In this document: positions 44,793 to 55,654 of the stretch, in pieces
How positions within the stretch are numbered: the first letter of the stretch is position 1
Layout of the letters: the number at the start of each line of letters is the position of its first letter
Assembly: GCA_032164245.1 (NCBI GenBank)
Contig: JAVMKO010000006.1
Location: 8,571,001-8,635,000, forward strand
Direction: 5' to 3'
Origin: Sternotherus odoratus
Taxonomy: Eukaryota; Chordata; Testudines; Kinosternidae
DNA length: 64,000 nucleotides
Position numbers and translations under genes: made by a program
Notes under the pieces: generated by a model
What the model was told of the DNA's origin: nothing
Seen by the model: the letters and a program-made list of their open reading frames with translations, nothing else
Databases searched by the model: none

Positions 44793-45520
44793 TGTGACAT
44801 TATCTGATTAAAATATGACCATATAGATCATTGTTGCAACCACTGTTGTATATTTGCAGAAAATATTGTACAAAGGTTGTTGAGTGAGGTATCTATGAAA
44901 AGGTTCTGATTTGCTGGTTATGATTATGTTTTCTGTATGCATGTATCAATTTTGTAGGTGAAGTTATAAGTATTGGCTCTATACTTGGATTTCAAATGTT
45001 TGCTCCTGGGGCGCACACAAGGTAGCACCCAGCACATCTTGGACGGACTATTCAAATTAAGTGGCTCATCAAGAAACGCTTAGTTGACAATGGACCATGG
45101 GAGACGCCCATCTACACTGAGTGGACTGTCATGTAAAGGTGCTGTCTGGAGTGTAGGTAATGGCTTCCTTCAATGACTGAGGGAAATTGGGCATGAACAT
45201 GTGACTTACCCATGTGATTCCAAACTCCATCTTGTTGCTGTGATTTTCTACAGTAAGAACAATGGGATGCCCTCCACAGGGCAAAAGCTATAAAAGGCCC
45301 TGGAAACCCCTCCATTTTGTCTTCAACCCTGCTTCTTACCTCTGGAGGAACCTTACTACAAACTGAAGCTCTGAACAAAGGACTGAATGATCCATCCAAG
45401 CTGAGGATGTACTCCAGAGACTTGACTTAGGCCAGCAGTTTGTTCCATCACTGCTACAAGCCTGAACCAAGAACTTTGCCATTATGGGATGTAATTGATT
45501 CCTTTAACCAATTTTAACTC

Positions 45521-45563
<43 letters not shown>

Positions 45564-46049
45564 CTCTTTCTCTCTTTCTTTCTCTCTTTCTCTCTTTCTC
45601 TCTTTCTTTCTCTCTTTCTCTCTTTCTCTCTTTCTTTCTCTCTTTCTCTTTCTTTATTTCTCTCTTTCTCTCTTACTTTCTCTTTTTATAATAAACCTTT
45701 AGGTACTAAGGGATTGGCATCACAGCTATTTTTGGGTAAGATCTAAGTTATATATTAACTTGGGTGTGTGACTGGTCCTTTAGCATCAGAAGAACCTATT
45801 ATTTGATGAGACTGGTTGTAAAGAACCACTCATCTCTGAATCCAGTGTTTTTGGTGGTGATATAAGAACTGGATGCCTGAGGAAACTGACTTTGTTTTCT
45901 TGCTAGCCAGTGTGTGAAACAGGAGTTTACTTTTGTGGTTGGTTTGGTATATCTTACAAAAGAATAACCACCAGTTTTGGGCTGTGTTTTCCCTATTTCT
46001 CAGCAGTTCATCCTAAATTTGGCATCCTCAGTTGTGACCCACTGTTACA
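44793..46049 (+). repeat. Solo LTR (family D) inside CR1, with CTTT expansion
   Basis: 1257 bp, opening TGTGACATTATCTGATTAAA and closing GACCCACTGTTACA. TATA box at 45289-45295 (GCTATAAAAGGCC); AATAAA at 45690-45695. Flanks TTCAG (44788-44792) and CTCAG (46050-46054) agree at 4 of 5 bases. Between the TATA box and the polyadenylation signal a (CTTT)n tract of about 170 bp has grown, so R is unusually long. Confidence 0.82.
45518..45685. repeat. (CTTT)n / (CTCTTT)n microsatellite
   Basis: Begins as pure TCTT tetranucleotides, then becomes mixed with CTCTCTTTCTC words. The 83-codon frame through it encodes only SFL and SFSL repeats and is not a gene. Confidence 0.95.
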
Positions 46050-46351
46050 CTCAGTCTTGAAGCCAATTAGGTCTTTTTTGTCCGCACTGCTCCCCTTGGA
46101 AGGCTATTCCAGAACTTCACTCCTCTGATGGTTAGAAACCTTCATCTAATTTCAACCCTAAATTTGTTGATGGCCAGTTTATATCCATTTGTTCTTGTGT
46201 CCACGTTGGCGCTTAACTTAAGTAACTCCTCTTCCCTCCCTGATATTTATCCCTCTGATATATTTATAGAGAGCAATCGTATCTCCCCTCAGCCTTCTTT
46301 TGGTTAGGCTAAGCAAGCCAAGCTCCTTGAGTCTTCTCTCACAAAGTAGGC

Positions 46352-46640
46352 CTATCAAGATCCAATGGCTGGAAACTGAAGATAGACAAGTCAGCCTAGA
46401 AATAAGGTGCAAATTAAGTGAGAATAATTAACCATTGGAAGACCGTACCTAGGGATGTGGTGGATTCTCTATCATTTGCCGTCTTTATTTAAAGATGAAA
46501 CGTCTTTCTAAACGATCCCCTCGCTCAGCCCCAAGCTATGGGCTTGAGGCAGGAATTACTGGTTGGGGTTCTACAGCCTGTGTTATATGGGAAGTCAGAC
46601 TAACTGAGCATAGTGGGCCAGTCTGCTTTTAACACTCGTG
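46352..46640 (+). repeat. Old CR1 3' end
   Basis: AATGGCTGGAAACTGAAGAT, GAAATAAGGTGCAAATTAAG, GTTATATGGGAAGTCAGACT and GGGCCAGTCTGCTTTT give the CR1 3' order in plus orientation. Confidence 0.75.
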
Positions 46641-47067
46641 AAAACATCCCTGTATAGAAGGCAATCAAGAGGCTGATGCATCATTTAAGTCCCACTTAAG
46701 CCCTGAAGTATTTATCATTAGTTTATAATTACCTTCCTGAGGAATTGAAGTGATGCGTTAGCCCTGGGCGGGGGGCATTTCACCCGTAATGCTGAGGCTT
46801 TGTCTGTAATCCACCCCATTATGTTCAGCTGATGCACAAGTTCCCCAAGCCGTCAACGAGATGACGCCAGCTGTGACATTTTGGGGTGGGTGACTGAGGC
46901 CCAGAGAGACTCTGAGTTCCTTGCTTGGTGTTTGCTTTAGTGCCCACCCTAGCAGAATGCATTTCAATTGCGGTCACGTCTATTATCGGCTTTGTGCTGG
47001 TGCCAGCGGATGAAGGTGGGGCTTGTGCGTTGGCCAATGAATTGTGCCGCTGGACATCAGTAGAGAC
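46641..47067. other. No gene recognised
   Basis: Short frames only; no repeat recognised. Confidence 0.35.
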
Positions 47068-47070
47068 TTA

Positions 47071-47411
47071 GGGTGTGTCTTCACTGAAAGCAAACAAAAC
47101 CCCTGCATGCAGCGAGTCTCAGAGCCCGGGTTAACTGATTCAGGCTCACAGGGCTTGCGTTGGGGGTCTAAAAAGAACAGAGCAGACAATCAAGCTCAGG
47201 CAGGAGCCCGGCTCCGAGACCTTCCCTCTTCACTGGGTCTCAGAGCCTGAGCTCCAGCCTAGGGTGACCAGACAGCAAATGTGAAAAATTGGGACGGGGG
47301 CAGAGAGTAATAGGGGCTTATATAAGAAAAAGACCCAAAAATCGGAACTGTCCCTATAGAATCAGGACATCTGGTCACCCTACTCTTTTTTTCCCCTGTG
47401 TAGACGTACCC
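47071..47411. mobile_element. Harbinger-type MITE, TTA duplication, split by another MITE
   Basis: Ends GGGTGTGTCTTCACTG and (plus strand) TGTGTAGACGTACCC, flanked on both sides by TTA (47068-47070 and 47412-47414), the target used by PIF/Harbinger. The interior words CAGAGCCCGGGTTAACTG, GATTCAGGCTC and GTCTCAGAGCCTGAGC relate it to the MITEs at 9372 and 28033. Confidence 0.75.
47261..47381. mobile_element. Mariner-type MITE inside the Harbinger-type MITE
   Basis: Perfect inverted ends AGGGTGACCAG and CTGGTCACCCT, with TA at both borders (47260-47261 and 47381-47382). About 120 bp, non-coding, with AATTGGGACGGGGGCAG and CCCAAAAATCGGAACTGTCC inside. This short element is frequent in turtles. 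Confidence 0.82.
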
Positions 47412-49097
47412 TTAGGCACTCTGTATAGCCACAGAAAAGGTGCTTCATAGGTTGCAGCAGGGCAAATTTCTCCCTCCACCCCCGTCACTCTCCCCTTATG
47501 TGCCTTAACCCTGCCCTTGACAACTGCTGAGGCCGGATAATTCAGTCTCCACGGTCCACCCTGGCTTTGCCTCTTCTGTCAACAGGGAGATCAGTTGGTG
47601 GTGGATGCATTGCTTGTTTTGTGAGATGTACACCTGTCCAATAGGAACTGCTCTGAGACACACTGGCTACTCTGGGGAATTCTGCGCCACTGAGCAGCGC
47701 AGAATTTTGCAGAAATCAATGTTGTGTCCCTACCAAGGAGAGGCTCCGATTTTTGTGTGCGCATGGCAGTGTTGTTGTTTTAGCAGAAACAAACCACCTT
47801 CTTGGAGGCTATTTCCCCTCAATGCTTTTTTAAAAAAATGGCTTGAAAAGAGACTTCAGGCTCCTGGTATGTTGTAGGGACCAAAGAGTCTGCAGCTTGT
47901 ATCCCAGCCAATCAGCTCACACAAGACACAGAGGCAACACATCACTCCTCAGCCTTCCACTTGATTTAAAGACAGCAGCACTTGCAAAGTTTTGACCAAA
48001 GAGACTATTACAAAAGTAAGCCAAAGCCCTGATTTGAACCACCTTGTTTAAATATCTCTGTGCTCCTGGTGGTTAGTCTCCAGACTCTTACTACGTGATT
48101 ACGTTAGCATGAAAAAAATGATACTTTTAGAAGCAAAAAGAAAGGCCTGATTCATTGATGAGGGCAGGTCCTCCCTGCAAACAGGACGCTAGTGTTCCTG
48201 CAAAATATTTACAGGTTTGAAAATGTCCTATAGTAAATACAAACAAGCACACATTGTCACTAAGCAGGGGAAATATTGTCGTGAGGCACCATCCGACTAC
48301 TTGCAGGATATAATTTGTATAAATGTTGTTTTTGTAAAATTCTCCAAGTGGTGTGGCTGTAAACAGATGATTGGATTTCTAGATAGCAATACAGAGGTTC
48401 TGTCCTACCGGTATGTCCTATCTTAAGTGTGTGTGTGGGGGGGGGGGGGGGGAGAGAACAAAGGGCTTTTGTTACTTTAAAGCAATATGGTGATATGGCA
48501 GCAATTGGCTCCTTGTTTTACTTTACCTTCCGTCAATCAGCCAGCCGTATAATCTATGCAGTTACAGCTGCATGAAAATAATGTTGATCTAATTGTGGCC
48601 TTGATCTAATAAACAAACTTTGCTTTCAGTACTTTCCTGAATCGCGTGCTTCATACTTCTGCCTTTACAGAAGGCTCCTAAGAGAATTTGTTGATTCTTC
48701 CTCTTGTTGCTTCTTCCCTTCCATCTCAGGTATAAACCAACCTCTAACTAGCAAGGCTAAGGTGCCACAGGACTCTTTGTCTCATCCACTCAAGAAGTTT
48801 CCTTCAATCACCTGCTGCAGGGTGTCTTCTTCTAAAGGGGCTAATACTAGCCATTGTTGAGACTGCACTCAAGGTTCTTCTAGACTGAACAGTTCCTCTT
48901 TTTCTTGTAATGATGAACCCAACCCCTAATCTCAGCTCTAAGGGCCTCTGGGCTTTGGAGAAGCTCACATCTGGTTTTAGAGCTGAGTTTCATGGCTAGA
49001 TCCATCTTTATAAAGAGATTATTTATTATTGATTTGTGTTGCTGTAGTGCCTAGAGCCCTCAGACAGGCAATATTTTATGTCACCTTCTGGGTGTGG
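47412..49097. other. Mostly unrecognised
   Basis: 47665-47720 (CTCTGGGGAATTCTGCGCC, GCGCAGAATTTTGC) is a fragment of a palindromic MITE. 48427-48452 is GT followed by 16 G. 48748-48777 (AAGGCTAAGGTGCCACAGGA) is a scrap of the Penelope-type end. 49020-49085 (TTGTGTTGCTGTAGTGCC) resembles an L2/MIR 3' part. No exon recognised. Confidence 0.35.
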
Positions 49098-49265
49098 TGT
49101 TCTGTCCCATCTAGTGGCATGGAGACCACTTAAAGAGAGAGAGAAAATGAGTTTGCTCTATAGCCTTAACACTGGCTTTTAGCTCATGCGGTAGAGACTC
49201 ATGCCCAAAGGTCCCTGGTTCAATCCCGCCTGCTGATGACCGGGGTCTGTCTGCGTTACACAGGC
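49098..49265 (+). repeat. tRNA-derived SINE, plus strand
   Basis: Leader CCCATCTAGTGGCATGGAG, an A-box-like TTTTAGCTCATGCGG, B-box GGTTCAATCCC at 49217-49227, then GATGACCGGGGTCTGTCTGC. Same family as 3842-4000. It is followed without a gap by an LTR-like block. Confidence 0.72.
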
Positions 49266-49289
49266 TCCGTGCAAACATAGACCAAAATG

Positions 49290-49809
49290 ATACTCCCTGC
49301 TTAGGAACCAAAGTTCCACATCTAAACTTGGAGTTCGGCTGGTGGCAGGGTGCTGGCCAGGAGTGCCTGTGCCAGCCCTGCTGTCCCTCTAAGGGGAAAA
49401 AAGCCTCTAGAAGCCTTCCCTGATGGGGAAGGCTAATTAGCCACCTGGCTGTGGCCCTGAGCTGCAGAGGGCTTAATGGGTCGCACCTGGCAGCCTCCTC
49501 AGAGGATAAAAGCCTGCCAGGGAGGAAGCCCAGGGTGGTGGTGTGGTGGAGTGAGAGAGAGCGAAAAGGAGATAGAGAGAGGTACAGAGACATAGAGCAG
49601 GGAAGTAGAGCTGAGGCTAGGAGCCTGTAGAGCTGACTGCTTCCTGAGACCAGCCAGGTTGAGGGCTGGGGCTCAGCTAAACTGTGTAGAGTTGTATATT
49701 GGTGGTGGGGCTTGCACTGTAAATAAAGAGCACTGCTGGAAGCCATAAAAGAGTCTCCTGCCTGTTGTGATGTGGGGGAAGAGCGGATCTCCTACAGGCT
49801 CCTGTTACA
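49290..49809 (+). repeat. LTR-like block, left edge unclear
   Basis: A TATA-like GGATAAAAGCC (49504-49514) and AATAAA (49721-49726, GTAAATAAAGAG) lie in LTR order. The 3' end is either CTCCTACA (49796) or CTGTTACA (49809). No matching 5' flank was found, so the start and target duplication are unknown. Minus-strand frame 49111-49746 (211 codons) crosses both this block and the SINE and is not a gene. Confidence 0.5.
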
Positions 49810-50554
49810 AATATTGTGCTTTGGGTCTATTTATAGTCTCTTGTGATGAATGTCAATTTGTTCTAGCATGGGGACTGCTGCATGTACAGATGTAGAAAGG
49901 GGCCTTTTAGCTAAATACCATTTGACTGAAATCTCTTGCAGACAGTAAAATCATTTTTGTTCAGTCTGACATCCTCTGGATTCATAAACATATCGTGTGC
50001 CCTACCTAATTGGGTACTTTGTTCCTGATTGAAAACCCAGTTAAGTTGGAGTCTTTCCACTGGCTTCTATGAACTCTGGAAGAGGCCTTTAATCCGTATA
50101 TTTTGCAGGGGGTAATGTTAATGAAGAATTCTGCCATGATATCCATCGCTGATGTCAACATATCCTATTTAAAAACCAAGAAGTCCCAGATAGCTCCGTT
50201 ACTGCGGGCGATGGATATTTTTAACAAAAACACTGATGCAAGTGGATGCTCTCCTCTCTTTTCCCAAATGTCTTTGTAAGGGCATCTAGTCTCCAACAAG
50301 CAAATCGTGTCCATCTTGCATTCACCTGTGAAAGGTGGATTACTACAAAAAATTCCCTTTGAAACAGTGGTTGTGATATGAGATGGATCAGATCCAGGAT
50401 CCCTTATTTGTGTTAAGTAGATTACCCCTCGAGTAGTCTCCATTTCTTCAATGGGACTGCTTCCAGAGTGAAGTGTTACTCAGTGTGAGTAAAAGTGGCA
50501 GAATCTGGCTTTTAGTAACCCTCTTTCCCCCCCTTCATTTATTATTTGTCTTAC
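49810..50554. other. No gene recognised
   Basis: No repeat or long frame recognised. Confidence 0.4.
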
Positions 50555-50790
50555 AGCATTACCTATAAGTCCCATCTAGAATAGGGTGCAATTTTGCCAG
50601 GCTGTGTACAAACACACAGTGAGAGACAGTCCTTGCCCGGAAGCCCTTACAGTCTAAATAGACAAGACAGACAAATGGTGTGAGGCTAAAAAGAGATTTG
50701 TCACAGCATACCAATGGCCAAGCAAGGGAATATAACCTGGCTTTCCTGATTGCTAGCCTAGCGCCCTATCTACTAGACTAGACCACGCTA
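50555..50790 (-). repeat. MIR-like or related SINE, minus strand
   Basis: Plus text: AGGCTGTGTACAAACACACA, GAGACAGTCCTTGCCCGG, GGAATATAACCTGGCTTTCC and GCCCTATCTACTAGACTAG, the reversed order seen at 34840-35160. Confidence 0.55.
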
Positions 50791-51539
50791 CCACGACAGT
50801 TTTTCCCCCTCTGAGGCTAGTGATTCAGCCATAACAACCTTTAATAAGTTGGTCAGCTTTAAACTTCACGTTTAAACACATGGTTTTATTACCAGAGACC
50901 AAAGTGGGATCAATTATTAATAGAGGAGATTTTGAGGGCTCGGGTGGGAAATGGAATGAGACCCAAAAAATCCACGTAACAACATCTATTCATATGGAAG
51001 GTGGCCCGTGTTATGCAAATCCCCATAAGGTGTTTATTCATTCCACCTCGCTGAACGCAGAATGAGTTCCAGGAAATCCCTGTTTGTATTTTAACAGGTT
51101 TGAAATGAGTGCTGACTAGCTGCAGAGAATTTGTACAGAATAGCTGCCTGCCTCTCAGCTGCGAGGTGCCTGCCTCGTTTTAGACGCTGGCTCAGAACTG
51201 TTCCATGTAAACTCGCTGCTGTTTCACTGCTTGTTAGCATCGTTTAGGGGCAGGAGAGATCCTGAGTTGTGATGCTGAGGTGAGAGGGAAACTCTCTGGC
51301 TTGGAAAGATGGAAATTCCACATCCCGCCAGGAATCCCTCCTCTGCTGTTTCTGCTCTGTCCCTCCTGTAGTGGGGTCATAGGTCAGCCCTACATGACAG
51401 GGCAGGGGAGTAAGCCCCCCACGGGGTAGCCTCCCTGGATGGTGAGTGGGCATGGAGGAGACAGCAGGCTGCGCAAGGTTGCCACGGTGAGGCAAATCCG
51501 CAGCCAAAAGCAGGGCTGCTCACTCAGCTGCCTCTCCAA
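50791..51539. other. Unrecognised; possible conserved non-coding DNA
   Basis: 50820-51065 is AT-rich, with GATCAATTATTAATAGAGG and TGTTATGCAAATCCCC (an octamer-like ATGCAAAT), and looks little decayed. 51240-51530 is mixed with a CATGACAGGGCAGGGG part. No exon recognised. Confidence 0.35.
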
Positions 51540-52400
51540 TGGATCCAGATCTCAACATCAGGCCCTTGCTCTGTGAGCCTCCTCCACACCACCTGAGTCG
51601 GCTGCATGACCTGCAGCCGGCCTGCGTCCGAACTGTGCCTAGGAAACAGTTGTACATGCTCATGTTCCATACCCTTCACTTCCTCACCCCTGTGACCTGC
51701 CCCGAGATCAAGTAGCAGGACCTCTTACCACCCGTGGAGGGTGATAATCCCTAGTGGGCCAGCCCGTATTCCACCCTGGTCCCCTGGGGATATTAGCCGT
51801 CAGCTCCTTCATGGAGCCCTAAGCATGGGCCTGTACCTCGTATGGTTCATCCTCCTCCCCAACACTCATCCCTTCTGTGGTGTAAGGGAAACCATGGCAC
51901 ACATCTACCTCGAGTGGTTGAAACTCTTCTTCTAGCTCCTCCAGAACTTTCTCCTCAGGTTCTGGCAGCACTTCTCCCCACAACCACCTGATCCACGAAC
52001 ATCCCATCCATGGCCCTACAAAGTCGCAAGACCTCCTCATCAACCTCCTCCTGGCACTGGCCAAGGTAGCTGTCCCCTGTACAAGGAGTGGACGCGGCAC
52101 GGGGAGGTGCTCTGCAACTGGGGGGCCTATTTCTGCTCCTCCCTGAAGTCACATCTCCCGGCAGAGTTCCTCTGGAGCATATCCACTGGTTCTCTGGATG
52201 CCTTCAAGGGGCAGTGGGCCCTGTCCGGGGTTCTCTGTCCTGTGTCCCGCTCTGGCTCCCTGCTATTGACCCTCACTCCTGTTTTCTCATTTGTTTTTTG
52301 GGACCTGGATCCAGTAGCTCTGCCCCTTAGGCTGGGGGGGGGGGCTTTTAGATGTGTGTGGGCTTGTGCCCCCCCATCCCCCAGGGACTCAATAGGTGCT
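51540..52400 (+). pseudogene. Tx1/L1-like LINE ORF2 C-terminal remnant
   Basis: Plus-strand pieces: 51741-51932 ends with PFCGVRETMAHIYLEW, a CCHC-like C-terminal motif whose first Cys appears replaced by His. Stop TAG at 51933-51935. The same frame continues LLQNFLLRFWQHFSP, shifts by one base to DLLINLLLALAK, and returns to the first frame for LPAEFLWSISTGSLDAF and WALSGVLCPVSRSGS (52107-52300). Full-length relatives are LINEs with this C-terminal zinc knuckle. At least one stop and two frameshifts; not functional. Class by memory only. Confidence 0.6.
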
Positions 52401-53081
52401 TGTAGTGGGGTGATCACCCGCTCCGGCCCTAAAAGGGTTTAAGCCGGCCCTGAGAGAGGGCGGGGGCTGTGAGAAAAGGCTAGGCTGACTGGGAAGCAGC
52501 CACCGCTGGGGCCATACCCCAGTCAGGCTGCAGCTGACCCTATAAAAGGCCAGTGATCCAGGAGCTTAGGACACTCCCTCTCTAGCTTCTGAGAGGGAAG
52601 GACCTACCTGAGGTAAAGCAACGCTGGGGAAAGGCAAGAGGGGCTGGGGAGCTCCTGCCTGGCAAATCCCTGGGCTGAGGCCTTACAAGAGGGCCCAAGG
52701 CAGGTACTAAGGCTACAGAGAGGTAACCTGGGGCTAGGCAAAGGCAGCAGGTCCAAACACCCCCTTGCCTATGATGAGTGGCTCTTACACTGCAGTCTGC
52801 CTCAGGGAGCGGGGTCTTGATGGTGATTAGCAGTAGCCACGGACTGAGGCAAGGTGGGGACAGTGGGCTGGTGGGTTCCCCAGGGAGGGGAGACCCAGAC
52901 GCAGAGTGTGGGGGTATTGCCAGAGGGCAGCCTCCTAGGAAAAAGTGCACCAGGGTCCAGGGGGGACACAGGAGCCAGCGACGCGAGGCACCGGCCTGCA
53001 GAGGGTGCTCTGAGTTGGAACGAGCCAGTTCCCAAACGGCCAGCAGGAGGCACCGTGGAGGTGAGTTGTCGCCCCGTTACA
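52401..53081 (+). repeat. Solo LTR (family A), second copy
   Basis: 681 bp, opening TGTAGTGGGGTGATCACCCG and closing GTCGCCCCGTTACA. TATA box at 52541-52547 (CCCTATAAAAGGCC). Flanks GTGCT (52396-52400) and GTGCC (53082-53086) agree at 4 of 5 bases. It matches the copy at 11401-12062 in its ends and TATA region, and in CCAGCAGGAGGC near the 3' end. Inserted at the end of the Tx1-like remnant. Confidence 0.82.
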
Positions 53082-53760
53082 GTGCCCCTCCATGGAGCTG
53101 AGGCAAGTCACCATTCAGATGTGCAGCAACAACCCAGCCGCACTGACTTACCCTTCCAACAGGCCTGCGGGGACTCAGCCCTCGGGTACACAGCAGAGCA
53201 GCCTACACCTGAGCTGAGCCTGGGTCAGAACCTGAGGCCCTGATATTTCCCCAACCCCACCAGCGCTGCAGCTCAGTCAGTACAACAGCCCTACCCAGCC
53301 GAGAACAATCCTGCTGCCCTGGAGTGCATCGGACTCTCGAGACTCCCGGCCCGCACTCGGTCCTGGTCCTATGTCTGCCGCAGCCTTGCCCGAGCCATGT
53401 TCCAGTTCTGGCCTTGCCCTATTCTGTCTTACTCTGGCCCTGTTACTGGCCCGCTCCAGCCTGGCCTCTGGTTCCTGACCCTCCCTGGGTCCCTCTGACT
53501 ACCCAGCTCTGACCTTTGGCCTCTATCCAGGTTCAGCCGCTGGTACGGATGTGGCTTGTCCCTGGTTTCAATCCCTGGACTCCAGTTACAGTGCTGATTC
53601 TGGCTTGTTTACGGACTCTGGTCTCCGTGCTGACCCCGGCCTGTCCCCAGATCTTGAGTCCAGCACCATTCTTGGCCCAGTCCCAACTCTACGTCCGGCT
53701 CCAGCCACTAGACCTGACTACCGAGAGGTAGCTCTTGGCAGCCACTCCCTTCTCCCATCG
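53082..53760 (+). repeat. CT-rich repeat-like block, unclassified
   Basis: 53400-53720 is a run of words such as CTCTGGCCCTGTTACTGGCC and GGTTCCTGACCCTCCC, similar in style to the second half of LTR family B (30620-30790). Ends cannot be defined. Frames of 60-130 codons here are composition effects. Confidence 0.35.
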
Positions 53761-54309
53761 TGCAATTAGGCACAGTGTTGGTTCCAACCCCTTTACTCTC
53801 CATTCAGCAGAGATGTGAGAGAAGATGTAAGTGGCATGTTGTAATGGCCTGCACTACATTATTTCCCCTGGAACTAGAGGGTGGGCTCAGGGAGGAAATT
53901 CTGACTCAACCTTAGAAAATATTTGCTTTGGATTAGCTGGGGGGAAATTCTGGGTCTGACCCAATTTGCTCATCCTACGGAAAAAGCCTCCCATGGCAGG
54001 TCTCAGACACTGACCTTATTTCAGTCAGTTTTCATGCGTGTCTCTCTCTTCCCAGTCCAGCTGCACCCACATCACCCACCGCATTGCCACAAATTATCCC
54101 ACAGAGAAGACTGGCTTCCCTCCCTCACAAGTTCTAGCTTATAAACGAACCTGCAGGGGGGGATTTTCAGCTCTCAGTCTACACTTGGGCATGAGCACAT
54201 GCCTGCACTTAGCAAACACCTACAAAAAGTCTAACACACGTGCAGGCCCTTTATATAATAGGCACATCTGCATGAGCACAAGCGTTAGCTGTTTTCAGGC
54301 AGTTGCGTA
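53761..54309. other. No gene recognised
   Basis: A 123-codon plus frame (54038-54409) shows no known domain and its end runs into the CR1 piece. Confidence 0.35.
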
Positions 54310-54480
54310 CCGGCAGATAGGAATGGCCAGACTGGACCATGCTGGTGGTTCATCTAGTTCACTATCCCGTCTTCCGGTGTCTCAAGATGCCTTAAGAGTT
54401 TTCCTTTGAACTAGAACTTTGGCTGCAGCAGCAAGTTTTTCCTCCTATGCAAACTGGACATATGCTTATTGTCCAGGTGA
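54310..54480 (-). repeat. Old CR1 3' region, minus strand
   Basis: ATAGGAATGGCCAGACTGGA, GGTTCATCTAGTTCACTATC and CTTCCGGTGTCTCAAGATG are a decayed form of the text at 59588-59700. Confidence 0.55.
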
Positions 54481-54539
54481 TTTCATTCATGTAGTCTATA
54501 CCAAAGTCTCGCACATAGAAGATATGTCTCTAGCTCTAT

Positions 54540-54655
54540 TTAGATCATAAGCTCTTTGGAACAGGTACCATCTTTTTGTTCTGTGTTGATACAGACCCTA
54601 GCCCAGTGGGGCCTTGGTCTATCACTGGGGGTTCTTTGGTGCCATAGGAAGACAA
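54540..54655 (+). repeat. L2-like 3' end
   Basis: TTTAGATCATAAGCTCTTTG, ACAGGTACCATCTTTTTGTT and CAGACCCTAGCCCAGTGG match the L2 3' end. Confidence 0.6.
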
Positions 54656-55654
54656 TGCCGAATCAGTAGGTGGATATTAGAATTCTCTAAGGAAACCCAC
54701 AAATTCAATCCTCTAGAATAGGCAGAGCAAACTTATACCAGGCATTGCTCTTCTTAGACGTGCATGTAAAATCTCTCCATAACCGATGTTCCATAATTGG
54801 GGAGGCAGATGAATCGTGAAGAAAAACAATGTATGGACTGATATCCCCTCCCCCCCCCTTCAAATTACAATGTGCTAAGTTGTCATTCTAGACTTATGGG
54901 TATCTAATAAGTAGAAACCTTAGATGCAGTTAGGTCTTTAAACTTCTTGTGGTGACTGAATTCTGGGCGATTTGATGTTTCTCTTTGCCACCCAAAGACA
55001 AAGGCAACATGCTAAATCATGTGGCCGGGTTAGATTGAGGGCTGGGTGTATGGTCAAACCGCCGCTCCTTCTTGTCCTGGTAGTTCAGGATGAAGGGAGT
55101 TGTAGTGCAGCACAGTCATTGGAGAGACGTGTGTAGTGCTGTTCTGGGCTCAGTGGTTAGCAGAACTTAACACCATGAAGTGTCCACTTTAATCACATGC
55201 TCTGATCCTTGGGGCTGAAATGACACTGTGCTTTGCCTCTAGGTTAATGCTCTTCTTTCCATTGACAATTATTTAGACACAAAGTGCTGCTTTAGCACCT
55301 TCTTTTTTTATTCATCTCTGTTCCCAACAGTTCAGCGCTCTATGATCAGTGCAAACCATCCACTGTGGTCCGCTGTCCAGCCCAGGTGGGGATGGAGTAC
55401 CTAGGCCTAAGTATGAAAGAGACCCCTAAGGATGGCTTTAAAAAGGGTGGAGTATAAACGGATTGAATAGGGTGTGTGAGGAGAGTGGTAGAGTGGCTGC
55501 TGCCCAAGGAGGGAATTCTGACACAATTCCTGCTCCTACAGAAACATAAGCATGTGAGCAGCTTGGATCATGAGAGCAGGCCCACTGCAAATCAACAGAA
55601 CTGCTCACTGCAGTAAAAGACACATGGGCTAAAGTGCCTGCAGGACTGGGACTA
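54656..55654. other. No gene recognised
   Basis: No repeat or exon seen; a C-run lies at 54848-54857. Confidence 0.4.

Larger units (their letters stand above)
44288..46350 (-). repeat. CR1 3' UTR and ORF end, minus strand, split by an LTR
   Basis: 44288-44792 holds AGAAGAGACCATCATGATCA, GGAAGGCCAAAAAACAACA and GTAACTCAGAGTCTTCTCC, a long reversed CR1 3' UTR common in turtles. It resumes at 46050 with CCCCTTGGAAGGCTATTCC, GATGGTTAGAAACCTTC, CAGCCTTCTTTTGGTTAGG and CAAGCCAAGCTCCTTGAG. The inserted LTR is listed below. Confidence 0.85.

Noticed and set aside
45495..45746. 83-codon frame of SFL/SFSL repeats
   Set aside because: Translation of the CTTT microsatellite within an LTR.
49217..49227. 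Functional tRNA gene suggested by the B-box
   Set aside because: No cloverleaf with acceptor and anticodon stems can be drawn; it is a SINE head shared with 3842-4000.
49111..49746. 211-codon minus-strand frame
   Set aside because: It crosses an LTR-like block and a tRNA-type SINE without any domain; a composition effect.
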